A stretch of 64,000 bases of DNA from contig CM034600.1 of NCBI GenBank assembly GCA_020091685.1, positions 6,089,837 to 6,153,836 of the forward strand. Reading direction: 5' to 3'. Position 1 is the first letter of the stretch. Each line of letters begins with the position of its first letter. The position numbers and the translations under genes are program-made. Source of the DNA: Lutjanus erythropterus. Taxonomy: Eukaryota > Chordata > Actinopteri > Lutjaniformes > Lutjanidae. Below, piece after piece: positions 1-13,116 of this stretch. Under the pieces are notes generated by a model. That model was given only the letters and a program-made list of their open reading frames with translations. It had not been told where the DNA came from and did not search any database.

Positions 1-1514
1 TACAGGACGTTTCAAACAAAGACAACCCCGAGATGATTGGCTTGACATGACTAATAGGTTGCTTTGACAGCTTGTGTTTTTAATCAAATGAAAGCGTCCT
101 ACTTTGATCTAAAAATTGGTACCTGCTCTATAAATATGAAATTACCTGCAAGGGCATTCATCACTCTGCCAGTATGAGGTCTGTGATTCACCATTGTACC
201 CATGAGCAGTTATGGGTTATGGCCTCTATAGGCTAAATGACACGTCCGCATCAGTGACACTGATTGTCATGATATCAGGGACGTTGCTCAAAGTACGATT
301 CTAACATGTGACGAGCTGCGGTTGCAACACGGGGCTCTTCTCCCTCTCAGAGCAGCACTTCCAGGCTGAAACCAGGGTCGAGTCATCATGGGGATAAAAT
401 TAGTTATGTGGAAAAAAAAAAGAAAAAAAGCACACAGTTAATTGTTTCATATGAGAAATAGGCATGCTTTGCCAATGGGAGGAAGGCACGATCATACTGT
501 AAACCCTGAGAAGTAATAATGAATCCATTTCACGGAGCAATTCAATCCCACAAGGTGATGTGTGTTATGTGAGACGGCTGCAGACAGCAGTTTAGCAGAA
601 CAGGCAATGAAAATACAGTCCAGTGAGGAACTGATTATACTGCATAATACTTAATGTAATCCATGTTATAATTTGTTAGGGATGCACTATTAACGTGTTC
701 AAGTACCCATCTTAAATATCAGATGACAGAGTCTGTTCTCATTTCCAGGTTGTGAAGTACTGATGTTTTGTCACACGCCTCAGTGTATCCTTTGGTGTCT
801 TTGTCAGACGCACTGGCTGTCATTAACTTCACTGTAAACCCATCCATGTCAGGTGACGTAGTATAAAGAATGTAAAAGTCTGCATATGGAGTAGGAGGGG
901 TGCATAGAAGGGTCAAAACAATCCTGAATTTTCACTCAGAGGGCGCTGGTTTCTGTCCCGTATGAAACCAAAAGCCAATGTTCACTTCTTTTTAACAGAC
1001 ACAATTTAACATACAGAACTTAAGCCAAACCATGATTTTTTTATTAATAGTCCCAAGTCCCAGTAACATGTGACATACAGAAGTCCAAAAGGATTTTTTC
1101 CCATAAGCGTGCATTGTGAAGGAATTGGCTGTAAAACGGCAGATACATTCTGTCTGCCTCACAACCCCTGTGTCATGACTTACTATCAAGATTTGATCCA
1201 TTCGGTCCAAAAACATTTGTTAAGTCTAGAAAAGTGGCACGATTAAAATATTTCATCCCCTTCAAGTTAGCGAAGGGCTAAACCAGAAGTTAGCAGGCTT
1301 GGTCAGTGGAAGTCTCTAGTGTGTTTTTTCTATGGGCTGAATGATACAGAAGCATAAGTGGAAGATGCGGGTAACTTTATACATGAAAGTTGGGTTTCAT
1401 GTGCCACTGAGCTTTTATTGGAATGAACGGAGGCTCGCTTTTAACACTATATTCAGTTCTCCCTTAAGCCTATAATACGTAATACATAATGTCTTCTGTT
1501 GAATTGTGTATTAA

Positions 1515-1860
1515 GAGTCGAGAAATCCGCAATTTCTTCAAATCACAGTAATGTAACAGTGTATTTCCTACTACTAGCCAGTAGTTGCTATAACTTATGG
1601 GAAAACATGGGATACATCAGAGAGTTAGGAAGGAAGGAAGCGATCGTTACTAAATGTAACAGGAATTAAACTTAAATTTCCTCATCCATGAACTGCCTGA
1701 GTCATGTCAGATAGATTTTCATCATGAACAACAACTCCCATGATCCCACCTTACTTAACAATGTCATCAAACTATGTCTTTTGTTATAATTATAATATAA
1801 TATATAATTTGAGAGAGACTCCTAGTGACAGAACTTACATATTGCGTATTTCATACATCC
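1515..1860. repeat. Dispersed repeat, copy 1 (shared with 7800-8100)
   Basis: This segment and 7800-8100 share several blocks in the same order: a GAGAAATC..AATTT word, TAGTTGCTATAA, a GGAAGGAAG run, and near the right end CCTAGTGxxAGAACTTACAT (about 1820 here, about 8063 in the other copy). Order and spacing are kept, so the two are copies of one interspersed element. I do not recognise a coding core; it is probably a non-autonomous element. Confidence 0.55.
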
Positions 1861-4186
1861 ATGCTGAAATCTTACCAAACCAGAACTATTTCACCATGTT
1901 AACCATGTTTTTAAAAGGCATCTCAACTGGCATTTAAGGGTACAATGTCTATTAGCATGACAGGCAGAGGGTTGTGACAAATAACAAATAATATTTGGCA
2001 GCCTGCGATAAGACAGAGCTACTTTTACTAAACAATACAAGAGGTTGTGTTGCACATGAGTAATGTGTTGATATAAGATACTTACTTGTCTCAGCAGGGT
2101 ACATCTACCTTGTATTGGTTATTGGTGCATCCCTACAATATTTATACATATAATGAGCAGATAGCTAGATGTGCAGTGTGTTCTTCAGAATGGTAGCTAG
2201 CTAACTCTCAGGAAGCTGTGTAAACAGTACTGTATTAAAGGCTCATTATGGAAATGATCAGCAAACACAAAAGTCAGGCACACGAGAGAAGATTTTTAGT
2301 CGATGCTCCTGTGATGTGACCGCACATCACTCCGCAGCATCCCCTGTCAGTAAAGTTTCGGTTTGGCACATTTGGGTAGAACAGCACTCCTCTGGTTTTC
2401 CAAGCTGGGCCTTTAAGACAATATGAAAACAGCCCTTATGCTGAATCTAATGATGCTGTCCATGCAGGCTCTGCACAGACCTTGGCCTACATCTATCAAC
2501 CATCTTAGGGTAGGAGCGCTGGGCCCTCATTCAAGAAAACTTTCTTTCACTTTAACCTTGAAGTAACTGTGCAAGCATTTGAAAAATAGAAACAATTGAA
2601 GCGGTATCTACAGACCTCATCCATTTGGTATTGCAAGAAATGTTTTTGCTTTTGATATGTACATGGTCATTTGAGAAAATCAGTGCACTTGCTGAGATGT
2701 CAGCATGATGATTTTTTTTTTATATCTAATGGTATAAATGGCGGTAATGTCTCTCATATAGTATATATTGTGATTTAGACATCTCCTATAGCGTGCATCT
2801 CTCGTTTGGGAATACTTTCACGGGCCCAGGACATATTTTATGACAAATCTACAAAAAGAAAACAACAAAGAAAAAAAAAGCCCTGAGGCCTGTAAGCGGT
2901 CACGTCAGGCTTCCGAGCATCATTACCTGTGTGATCATTGGTCTGGTCTCTTCTCCGGGTACTCTGTTCCTGAGGACTTGATGATGAACTGAAAAATACC
3001 TTAACAAAGGAACTGACAATACCTTAACCCTGATGAGCACATATTTGTACCACTCCAGGTGCCTCTAAGAACTCTTGATTTAATTCAGATGTGGTGCAGA
3101 ACCAGCAAAACAAGTAGTGACACTGTAGTTTTTTCTACTAAAGACTACATACTCTGACTGAGCTCTGAAGCTAGGTGGGTTTTACTGCAGATTTGAGGTC
3201 AATTCACTTTCAAGTCGAACAACTGACGCTTAAATAATTACAATTTTTTCCCCAATTATTTAACTCAACCTGGGGAAACATTTTGATATGTAGAACTAAA
3301 AAAAAATAGCACTTGATTTTCCGTTGTTTTCAGTTTGTGATTGGACTCCGAAGCTGAATTCACCTCAATCTTGACTAGCAGGCATAAAAAAGAATGAAGA
3401 GCTAATAAAAAGGACACAGAGACGATGAGAAGTCATTTCCACTCTCTAGCAGCGAACAAAAGGTTTGCTGACTATGTAAATGTCATTGATGTGTCAATGA
3501 TTTCATCATAGTTTTTATCATGCAATATCATGTATAAAGACATAATGTTGGGGGTGGGACGGGTCGGGGGCAAAGATGAATAATGTCCAGTGACTTATGT
3601 TATGTTAATAGTTGACTTTCTGTTAACTCCTGAAATGCAGATGTTGCCAAAATACCATCAACTATCATGTGAAAAAAGAAATAATCAGTTTTTGTTTTGT
3701 ATAACAAAAGAATGATATACTGATATTTGTCAAGTACTTCTGATGAGATCTTTGTTTTATGTGTTAACTACAGAATCTTCCTTTCTGTTACGGTTTTACT
3801 TTCTATGTATTTTTTGGTGTGATGATGATCGTTGTTTCCGTCACATCAGACTTTAACATCTCAGATTCAATCTTGACTCACTAATGGATGACTGCTCGTT
3901 GAAATCTCAACGCCCAAAAATGTATAAAAGTCTATTTATAAAGTTGCTTGATCGTGGACAAGTGGACAAGAGTCTGGAAGAGGCTTGTTGCTTTTCATGA
4001 ATTATGATGACATGCTGATTTTGATTTGAAAATTATGTCTAATTAATTCCTATTTGTGAATAGTATTCCAACTCACCATGATGACAATTTCTGTTATTGA
4101 AACACATTTTGAGAAGGTCGAATAAAGATATTTTACATTCAAAAACATCACACTGACTGAATCAATGGACCAGTTCATCATGTGGA

Positions 4187-6745
4187 TTTAAAGAGACAGT
4201 TCACCCTCAAATCAAAAATACATGTTTTTTTCTGGCCTGTAGTGCTGTTTGTACATCTAGATTGTTTTGGTGTGAGTTGCCAAGTTTTGGAGCTTGTCTC
4301 ATACATAATAGAACTATTTAGTGCCAATGTCATTATTATGTAATAGTCTTAGACTGATAGACTGATCACATGACCAAGCAAAATGATATCTTGCTGTGTT
4401 GTTAGCTGGATTTGCAAGATCACGTGAGAATCCATCTTGCCAGGCTTCAAGTTGATCCTTTTGAAGGCTGTTTTGTTTTTGCACTTCTTCTGACCGGCAT
4501 TGGCAAGAGTTTGGTCTGGTTGGTTTAAGTTAGCCCATGCTAGATGTGATAGACAGTCGGTTCATCCAGTCACCGGCCAAACGGTTACTAAGTCGACTCC
4601 CCAGGTTAGCTGCCACTGTCAGGTTAGCTGCAAGTGCTAATTAAAACCAAAAGAAAAAAAAAACCAAAATGATGATAACTGTGGTTAAACACAATGAGAC
4701 TTGCAAAATGTCTTATGACAATAGTCACACACCTACTTTCTCTACAACCAGTCCCCCTCTGAATTCAAGTTTCTCTCTTTTACTGACAAGCTTTAATGGC
4801 CTGTGAGACGCACTTTGTTTAAACTTGATATACAGAAACAAGGTTAAACTCACCAAAACCATCTTGGTAAGGCTGGGATTCACTCAAAAAATTTCAATAC
4901 CAGTGCTTGTAACTTTACCTTGGCTTCAATACCAGTTCCTGAAAACTACATTTTTTATACTTAACCCATTTTGACAAAAAGAAAATCACATTACACAATT
5001 TCTTGCTTTGAAAGGAAGAAGCTGTTCAGAGACCTGGTGTAAAAATAACAATGATCACCGTCTCTGGTTGTAACGTAGTGTTTTTGCTGCACGGCTGTGT
5101 CACGTTAGACAGTCACCGGCATTATTAGATCTTGGTGCAAGCATGCTGCATGCTAATTTGCTCATTTGTTGATGAGATTTACTCCTTAGGTACCAAATTT
5201 TGGTATTGATGATACTGATCCATCTTTGATACTCGATGGTCTTGAAGCAGTTTGGTCTAAGCCATTAAAGTGTCACAGTTTGATAGCCAACCCTACATTC
5301 ACTGTTTCACTGTTCTAACAATCACCTGGCATTCAACTCTGGTTTGGGTGAAATAAATCCTTAATGCATTAGCTGTGAAAATACTTTGGCTCTGCAGGTT
5401 GGTTTCCTCTCACTTGTCCTCCCGCCCAGTGGGTGTGTACTGTGACACTGAGTGTATCGTGGAGCAGTGCCTGTCACTCACAAACACCATAAAATTAGCA
5501 AAATAAAATGACAAAAGTCACTACAAAAAATAAGCAATTAGTGATGGCCCGATAGCCAGTATATTCGTCCAATCACCCTATCCGTCCATTGAGTGAGCGT
5601 GCAAGGGTTGTCCAGTCTGATCCCATTGGTTAATGTTAGTAACACTCAAGGTGCTGGAGAGTGAGTGACTGTACATATCCAGAAGAGCTTGTGTTTTCTT
5701 CAGCCATTGTGGAGAAATGAGCCAAAACTTGCTAGCTAGTGTTAGCTAACGAGATAAGGGAATTGTTGTTGTTTACAAACAGAAAAGGGGTCTATGGAAC
5801 TGGATGTCACTCGGCTTGTGGTGCTCAATGTACTCTGCACTGAGCTAGTCAAGATTGCCACAGACCTCGCTGTGAGCATTTTCATGTAGGAACCACTTTC
5901 TTTATACCAAACCAGACCCACCAACTATATCACTGTGCATAAGCAAATACTCATGGACAAAAGACTTGTGACTGGATGTAAAGATTAAACACCTATTTAT
6001 GCACTCTTCTTACAAATATGGATATGCGTGTTTCAAACACGTTGGCATGGATGTTGATGGATTTATGCATCCACTAGACGGTGCTGCTCAGAGAAGAAGA
6101 AGAAGGAGGTTGTACTAATGTACCTCTTGAGAAAGAGGCAAAAGTGGAGGCAGCATTGTAGACGGCAGTAGTCTGTGCAGCCATTAAATACATCGCAACA
6201 TTTCTTTTCACTGACTAATTGACGACTAACATAATTTCCAATACGTTCAAAAAAATAATTTAAATTAGATTCATTTGAAATTTTTAAAACTTCGTCACCA
6301 TGTCATGTGGTCGTGTCTTGCTTGAACTATTTTTGCTATACTGCCCCCATGATAATTGGAAGTACTGCATCTTTTCATCTGGACCCGCAAGCTTTCAGAA
6401 AACGTGCAGAAATATGGGCAAAATTAACTTGGACTATGGACAAAAGGGTTTGTCTGTATCCATATGTCTACCTAAAGTTTAGCATAAATGAGCCATAACC
6501 TTCTCTCCGTGAGTAGATGCACACTTCCCTCTGCCCAGTCGTATAGTTTGGTATACTTTAGTAGATGGAAAATACTTCCTACATGAAAGCAGGTTATGAC
6601 TTTTTTTGTGGTTTGAGTATCATTGAGTTCTATTATATTGAAGAGAGGGCAGACATCTATATAGAAGATATCTCCAAAACTTGCCAAAATGCACCAAATC
6701 AGCTTTTTTTTTTTTTTTTTTTTTTTGTGGTGAACTACCCCTTTA
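4187..6745. repeat. Cluster of AGTTCACC-ended palindromic repeat fragments
   Basis: A copy starts at about 4187 with AGAGACAGTTCACCCTCAAA and reads into a TGGTGTGAGTTGCCAAG block. An internal block at 5787-5960 (CGGCTTGTGGTGCTCAATG, then GTAGGAACCACTTTCTTTAT) belongs to the same family. A reverse-oriented copy ends at 6722-6745 with GGTGAACTACCCCTTTAAA. Related pieces lie at 11690-11980, 42305-42500, 48100-48190 and 58077-58130. I read this as fragments of one teleost MITE-like family, not a gene. Confidence 0.5.
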
Positions 6746-7799
6746 AATCAAAGCAATGAACACTGCCCTGGTACATGCAGCTTTATACACAACATATTGT
6801 TTTCTACTGAGGTGGGTCATGATGCTTGTATCCTCGTTATGCACAAAGGTGTGGTTGAAACACGACTATTTATGTAATTAACAGCCAAGCCAGAGCATCC
6901 AGCTCTGCTGCTCATGTTGAGGGTGAGTCACACAACCAAAAATATCACACAGGGCCACAGCACACAGATGCGCACTAAGAGGGTGGTGCAGCCTGAGACC
7001 GCCTGTGACTTGAGAATCCACAGCTTGTCACAGTAAGTACCTGTAATTCATCAGTGGGTTCATCCTCTGTGTGGTCTGCTTTTAGCAACTACCACACCGG
7101 TCACGCAGTAGTGTTATTTATTGAATTCTCTGTTGTGTCCGTTTGGAACTGTAAAGCAGGATGAGAAGATACCACAAGGCTGGCTCCACTGCAGCACAAA
7201 GTTCTACTTTTAGAAACCTCAAAGGTTTCACTGCCATTTGGGTTTGGAACTGAAATTTAAGTTAATTCTTCACCTCGGATTCAAACTGGTTACAAATAAT
7301 ACAGTATAACTTTTCAATATACATTGCATTTAGGCCCACCATGGTACATTGTATGACTGATCTGCTGTTTTTTTCATCATGATCTTTAAAATGATCATTG
7401 GTAATCTGATAATCATTTTAATATAGCCTGATTTTGTTACGTTTTGATGAGTTTCACATGCACACGCTGCCTGCATGGTATATAACCAACTGCAATAATC
7501 CAAAGAGCAGAATAATTTGTTTACAGGAACAAACAGTATGCGACATCCTCCAGGGATGAAAAATGAAGCAGAACGCAGAAGTGCTAAAAACTGCAGTTTT
7601 TCAAATGGCAACTTGAAGCCAGCTCCAAAAGTGAATCAATCTCCACAGACCTCCATATTACGGAGCCTGGTGCAAAACCGGTTTTGACCTTGATAGCTTT
7701 TTTCCTTTATAGCTGTAGTAGTGTAGTATAATAAGGTATAATGTGTAACATTTCTGCATTACAACATCTAAAAACACCAGACATATGATACAACACTGT

Positions 7800-8100
7800 T
7801 AAAACTCAGAGAAATCTCGAATTTATTAAAGGTAAGGGTGTGTTTCTTGCTAGCAGTTGCTAGCAAGGTGCTAGTTGCTATAAATAATCACAGTGAGGGT
7901 GAGGAAGGAAGTTGGCAAACGTGACTAAACATAATGTGAGTAAAACTTTAATATTACCTCGGCTATAAACATAATTTCAGCCTGTGTCTCATCAGTGAAG
8001 ATACTACTCCTGTGATCCTACGCCACTTCACAGTGTCTTTTGTTATTGCTTTTGTGTGTGACCCCTAGTGGTAGAACTTACATATTGTAGCTTAAAGTTA
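7800..8100. repeat. Dispersed repeat, copy 2 (shared with 1515-1860)
   Basis: This is the partner of the repeat at 1515-1860. It ends with CCCCTAGTGGTAGAACTTAC at 8062-8081, a tail widespread in fish dispersed repeats as I recall it. No open frame of note. Confidence 0.55.
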
Positions 8101-9330
8101 TGCATTTTAAGGGTGTGTACGCTTTGAGTGACAGGTGGGCTCCACCTCTTTGCCCATTTTTGGATTAGCCAGGAGTTAGCTGAATCAGGCGCTGCCAAGA
8201 TGGCGTCACTTGGAGCCAACTGAGCTTCACGATGTGGGTGATGTCAGGCTGTATTAAATGCTAACTTTAGCATGCTAACATGCTGATTTTTAGCAAGCAT
8301 ACGGTTTACCATGTTCAGTAATTGAGTTTGGCATGTTAGCAAGCTAACATAATTAGCTCTAAATGCACAGTATAGTGAGGCTGATAGGAAAGTCTTTAGG
8401 TTTGCAGGTATTTGGTCATTAACCCATTCACTGAACAAATCAAAAGTTTGACCTGATGATCACCAACATTATTAATATAGTTGTCAAGATATTTTATTCA
8501 AAAAACAAAAATATCAACAATCGACATTACAGGAAAAGTCTGGGGATCACTAATCAGTCAGTCACTGGTCAGTAGTATTCCTTTCCGACAGAAACTCCAG
8601 AACAATACTACTGTAATTTTTTTCAGTGTTGTTTTTTCACCATCACTGTCTATTCAATAAATGCCTGATAATTATCTCAGAGGAACAGCTACAAAGACAG
8701 TTTAACAGCTAAAACAGTGACAGAAGAAGGTGTTGATCTACAGTAACAGGTTTCTGTAGGTTAAAAGAGGTGTGAAAATGGGGCTAATAGAAAAGCTTTT
8801 GACTTATGGATCCACACCTTGTCACATCTGTGTGATCACCAGAGGTTTGGATGTCTGTGTGGTCCTTTTCTGCTGAGTCCTATACTTGAAATACCACGCT
8901 GTTACACTCCAGAGGTAAAAAAAAAATCTCTTACATTTGTTTACAGCCAACCTCCCACAGTCAGCCTCGCTCACGTAGAATCTGTTGACTTCGACCTACC
9001 ACACTGTGTGACCGTCAGCCAGTCATCAAGATATTTAACTTATAATTACACCGCAAACACGCTGCACGATTTTCTGTGCACATCCTGCAGGATGCGGATC
9101 AAAGATGCTGGGGTTCCAGAGCAAGCGTGCAAATTACAGGATGTCTGTTTGGTGAAATGCAGCATGTGTATCTGCCACAAGTGGCCATGGGATTTGAGAA
9201 CAAAAAATATTTATTTCCCCAGTTACTGAGAGATCGCTACAAGAAGCAGGGCCAGACCTGTCTCAGTCACACGTTGTTGAAAACAAACACAGTGTATTGT
9301 TCACAGCTCTGAGGTGAACTGGGGAATTGT

Positions 9331-9385
9331 CCAGGGTGTACCCAGCCTCTTGTCCAGTGTCAGCTGGGATAGGCTCCAGCCAGTG
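9331..9385. repeat. Interspersed repeat fragment
   Basis: The segment contains GGGTGTACCCAGCCTCTTG followed by CAGCTGGGATAGGCTCCAGC, a block that recurs in many fish genomes as a short interspersed repeat tail. Recognition is from memory of the motif. The open frame to its left (8819-9229, 136 codons) has no recognisable domain and is not called a gene. Confidence 0.4.
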
Positions 9386-11324
9386 AGAAAACATTATTTT
9401 TCATTTTTACAAGAAGAATCACAACTAACTGGTTGCTTTGGCAAACACTAACTTTCCCACCTTTGATAAAGAGCAGTGCACAGCTGCTTCATCACTGGAG
9501 AGCACCAGGACTGTCTCTGGATAAGACATGCCCAAACGCAACTAGAGTCCCTGGTGTTGATTTACTAGTGCGTGTAAAGACATGTCTTTGTATAAAATAC
9601 AAGCATTTTGTTTGTTAAACTTCTCCCTTTCTATTTGTGCATGGCAACTAAAGAATGGCAGAACAAGTCGGGTCATTGTTTTGCAAGTTGACAACTCTCA
9701 AGTCTCCTGCATGAAAGTCAAACAAATTTACATGCTCATCGAGCATGCCGACCTCCACCTCCTCTACTATAGTGTAGCACTGAATGTTGGCATTGGACAC
9801 AACATTAAGCAACCATTCTACCTGAAAACAACAGCATTAAAATCATTTGGACGCTACACTGACTTGGTGTACACTGGTGCTTCATTTCCACTGTGTTCTC
9901 GCACTGTGTAACTACAGTGGCCATGTGGTGACAAGTGGACAACGATTGATGGTGCCAGTCACCTTTTTGTCTGTGAAACTGGATTGCATTTGATGGAGAA
10001 AATGTTTTGTGGTTTTCCCTCTGATTTCTTTCAGCTGCTCTGCCTCAAACAGAGATTCCTGATGGACAGTTAAGTAAACCGATGCTAAATGTAGCAGCTG
10101 TTAGTGAGCTAGCCAAACTACCTGGACTTGGAGAGGACACTGATGGAGGAGGATAAGAGAAGAAAGAAAGTAACCAAGACAGAAGCCATCAGACTGGCTT
10201 TCAGTTGTTGGCAAGCACTTCCAAGCTGTTGCGCTAGTAAGTGATAATAGTTGAGTTGCTATTTCTTGTGTTGTTGCACCTGCTTGATGTTTGGCTATGT
10301 TAGAAAAAGTTTTACTAGTTTTGGATCAGAAGTAATGAGATCATAAATGCATGTGAACAGTCGTCCATATTTGCGACACAAACTCTGAAACTAGCGGCAC
10401 AAAATCACATAAAACACCAAATCTTCTAGGCAACTTTTCATCTCTTCATATTATCTGATATTTGTCCCGGGTAGAAAATCGGATGCACACAAGAAGACCA
10501 TGCAGGGCTTGTTCAAAACAGAGGAACTTCTCGCTGTGTGAGCCACCACTAACCACGGAGCCACCGAACACCCTGAAAGTGTTCCCGTGTGACTAAAAGG
10601 CCTGACGTGGAGGCAGCGGCGGTTTCTAGCTGGAGTCCCTCGGCCACCGCGAGCTCCTTCCAGTCCCTTGATGTCCTGTTTGTTTTCTCTTTTGTCAGAG
10701 CGTGGTGTGTTGACTGGTTACTGGCCAGAGGCTGTCAGGAAGGAAGGGACTGACCACAAACTGTCCTGCGGTCACTCAGATCCAGTCCAATCCGCCTGTG
10801 TGTGAGAGAGAGACACTCAGAGAGATACAACTATAGCTCTATACATTTGACATAACACACATATATGCACTCACCATTAGGAACTTCCTGACCTTGGCCT
10901 CAAATATTTGAACTATTTTTCCAGATGTTAAACTACACGTACAAAATATATACAACTACAAAATATCTGACATACTTTCTCACCATTATTATGGTCTTTA
11001 CTTCATGCTATATGTACTGCAACATATGTAAACAGTTAAAAGTACAAAATGTCCTGCACAAACCACGACACTCTCGTCATTTCCTCAGAAAGATTTTGAA
11101 GTTTGTAATATTTTTCATGCATTTTTGATGTTTTCGAATGCAGTTTTGTGATCATTTGGCTTGAACCAATTTCCTTCACACAAGGGACAGTGTCAGCACA
11201 AAGAGTTGTTTTTTTGACAATGTCAGCAGTCATAAAAATAGATTTAGCTTTAATAGTCAGCATCTGTGTGTGTCAGGAGTTGCTGGTGGGGGCGAGAGAC
11301 AGAGGGGAAAGTGAAGGTGCATGT

Positions 11325-12702
11325 TAAAGGGATAGTTCGGTTATTTGAAGTGGTGTTGCCTTGGGTACTTATTTGAGGTCAGTGTATTAACTACAGTAGA
11401 GGAATTTGTCCAGCACACGGTTTGGAGAAGCAGCAAGAGCAAAAGCATGGAAGCTATGCAATGGACTGCTATGGACAAGGCCAGCGGCCAAATGTATTTT
11501 AACTGCTTAAAAAAGCCCACCTAAAGATATCAGTAAGGCTGTCATAACCATGTCATGACACGTGTCATGAACATAAAGGAGTCTTTATCAATGCTTATGA
11601 CTGTTATCATTAAGTGTGATTCATTCATTCTGTCATTTTTAATTCTAAGTTGACATTGTTTGACATCTGGACTTTTTTTTGTTTGTTGTTGTTGTTGTGA
11701 GTTGCAGAATTTTGGAGATATCAGACATTTAGAGATGTCTGCCTTCTCTCCAATACAAAGGGACTAAATGGCCCTTGGCTTGTGGTGCTCAAAGCACCAA
11801 AATAAATAAATAAATCAAAATCAAAAAAAGCATCTCTTTCCAAAATTCAGAATCTACCAGAACTCCCTTAGAATCCACAGTTTCATACAAGAAAGAAAGT
11901 AGTTCCTACATGAAACTGCTCACAATAAAGTCTGTGGATTATCTTGAGTAACTAGGTCATGATTACTGGAAGGAGACACTATGTTTTAACATTACATTAC
12001 ATTGTTATGTGGTTGGTTTTGACACCGGCTGTCATAAGACTGTGTGTCATGAATATTTTCCTCGACCTCAAGTAAAGTGGTACACTTTGGATTTGTCATA
12101 AAGACGTTATTGAGTTTTATTACACACTCAAATGCTTTTGTGGCGGTGTCATGAATAATTTCCTGGAATTAAAGTAAAGTGGTCATAAAGATGTCATTAA
12201 GGCCAGTTTAATGACAGAGTGCATTACCAAGGTGATTTAGCTTACAGATGGACAGCCAATGGACAGACAGCTTATTGCTAAAGTGGGCTAGCCACTGTCT
12301 GCAGTTATCTGTAGATGGCATTAGCTAGTTTTCTCAGTTAGCCACCTAATTAGTTGACTTAGCCCCGGGGTGCTAGGAGCCAAACCTAGCAAGAGCACCA
12401 CCTTCACTGTATTTCCTGTCTTCAAGTCCATGTCTAGGCATGTCAGGTCTGGGGGGAATGTCCAGTCAAGCTAGGCTCAGGTAGATGTCGGGTCAAAGTG
12501 TGAATTGGTACTGAGTAAGAAAGCAAGATCATTCACTTTACTACTACTTACTTTAATTATCAGTTCCAGAAAAAAACAATGTGTTTAATTCAGAATCTAG
12601 TGATCAGTTTCGGGATGCAGTCTTTGCACTCCTAGTTGGTAATACACTGACTATGGATAAGTACCTCCCCACTTAAAATAATGTGAATTATCCCTTTAAA
12701 GA
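11325..12702. repeat. Palindromic element, left and right ends with internal insertions
   Basis: The left end (11325-11525) reads AAGGGATAGTTCGGTTATTT, then GTCAGTGTATTAACTACAGT. The right end (12560-12702) reads GGTAATACACTGACTATGGA and finishes AATTATCCCTTTAAAG, the inverse of the left end. The same family occurs at 50143-50940 and 54635-55165. Here the middle carries other sequence, including a fragment of the AGTTCACC family at 11690-11980, so the copy is interrupted. Confidence 0.55.
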
Positions 12703-12983
12703 AGCAGCTACTATTCTGGCTGAAACCAGGCAGACAAAAGATACAGAAACCTCAGTTGGGAAATCTGAGCCAGTTAGAGGACACCACTGGACCAATCGAC
12801 CATCCTGTTGGAGCGCCGGCCATCCTTTCACCCACGCAAAGAGTGAGGGCCAAAGGTAATATTTAGGGACGCATGGGTACACAGCTAAACTCCAAACACA
12901 CCTCACTCTGAAACAAAAGTTGGACGCCGGGAAGAAACCAGAGAGCTAAACATGTGGGGAGAGATTTTTTCTCTCTCTGAGAC

Positions 12984-12990
12984 TATAAAT
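12984..12990 (+). promoter_or_regulatory. TATA box of the microseminoprotein-like gene
   Basis: TATAAAT stands 127 bp upstream of the ATG at 13117 on the same strand. With the usual 25-32 bp spacing, transcription would start at about 13010-13020, giving a 5' UTR of roughly 100 nt with no need for a leader intron. The assignment is positional. Confidence 0.5.
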
Positions 12991-13116
12991 ATTAGCCAGT
13001 GTCTCCTGGGGCATCACACGGACTTTCAGCTCACATGAGATTTAAACTAGTGACAGAGTCAGAATTAGTGGAAAACAGGTTGAAAGAGTTCATTCTCTCT
13101 TAATTTTTTTTTTACC

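Larger units (their letters stand above)
1..12980. other. Gene-free left flank
   Basis: I see no exon chain, domain or conserved motif on either strand in these 13 kb. Open frames are short and unconvincing. What can be named is dispersed-repeat material, listed separately: near 846-900, 1515-1860, 4187-6745, 7800-8100, 9331-9385, 11325-11525, 11690-11980 and 12560-12702. A block at 8241-8380 is rich in GCTAAC/ATGCTA words. 10440-10800 is richer in CG dinucleotides than its surroundings and remains unexplained. The stretches between these (for example 2000-4180 and 9950-10440) show nothing I can name. Confidence 0.6.

Noticed and set aside
8819..9229. 136-codon open frame on +
   Set aside because: No recognisable domain, odd composition, no supporting splice signals, and it ends next to a dispersed repeat; most likely chance.
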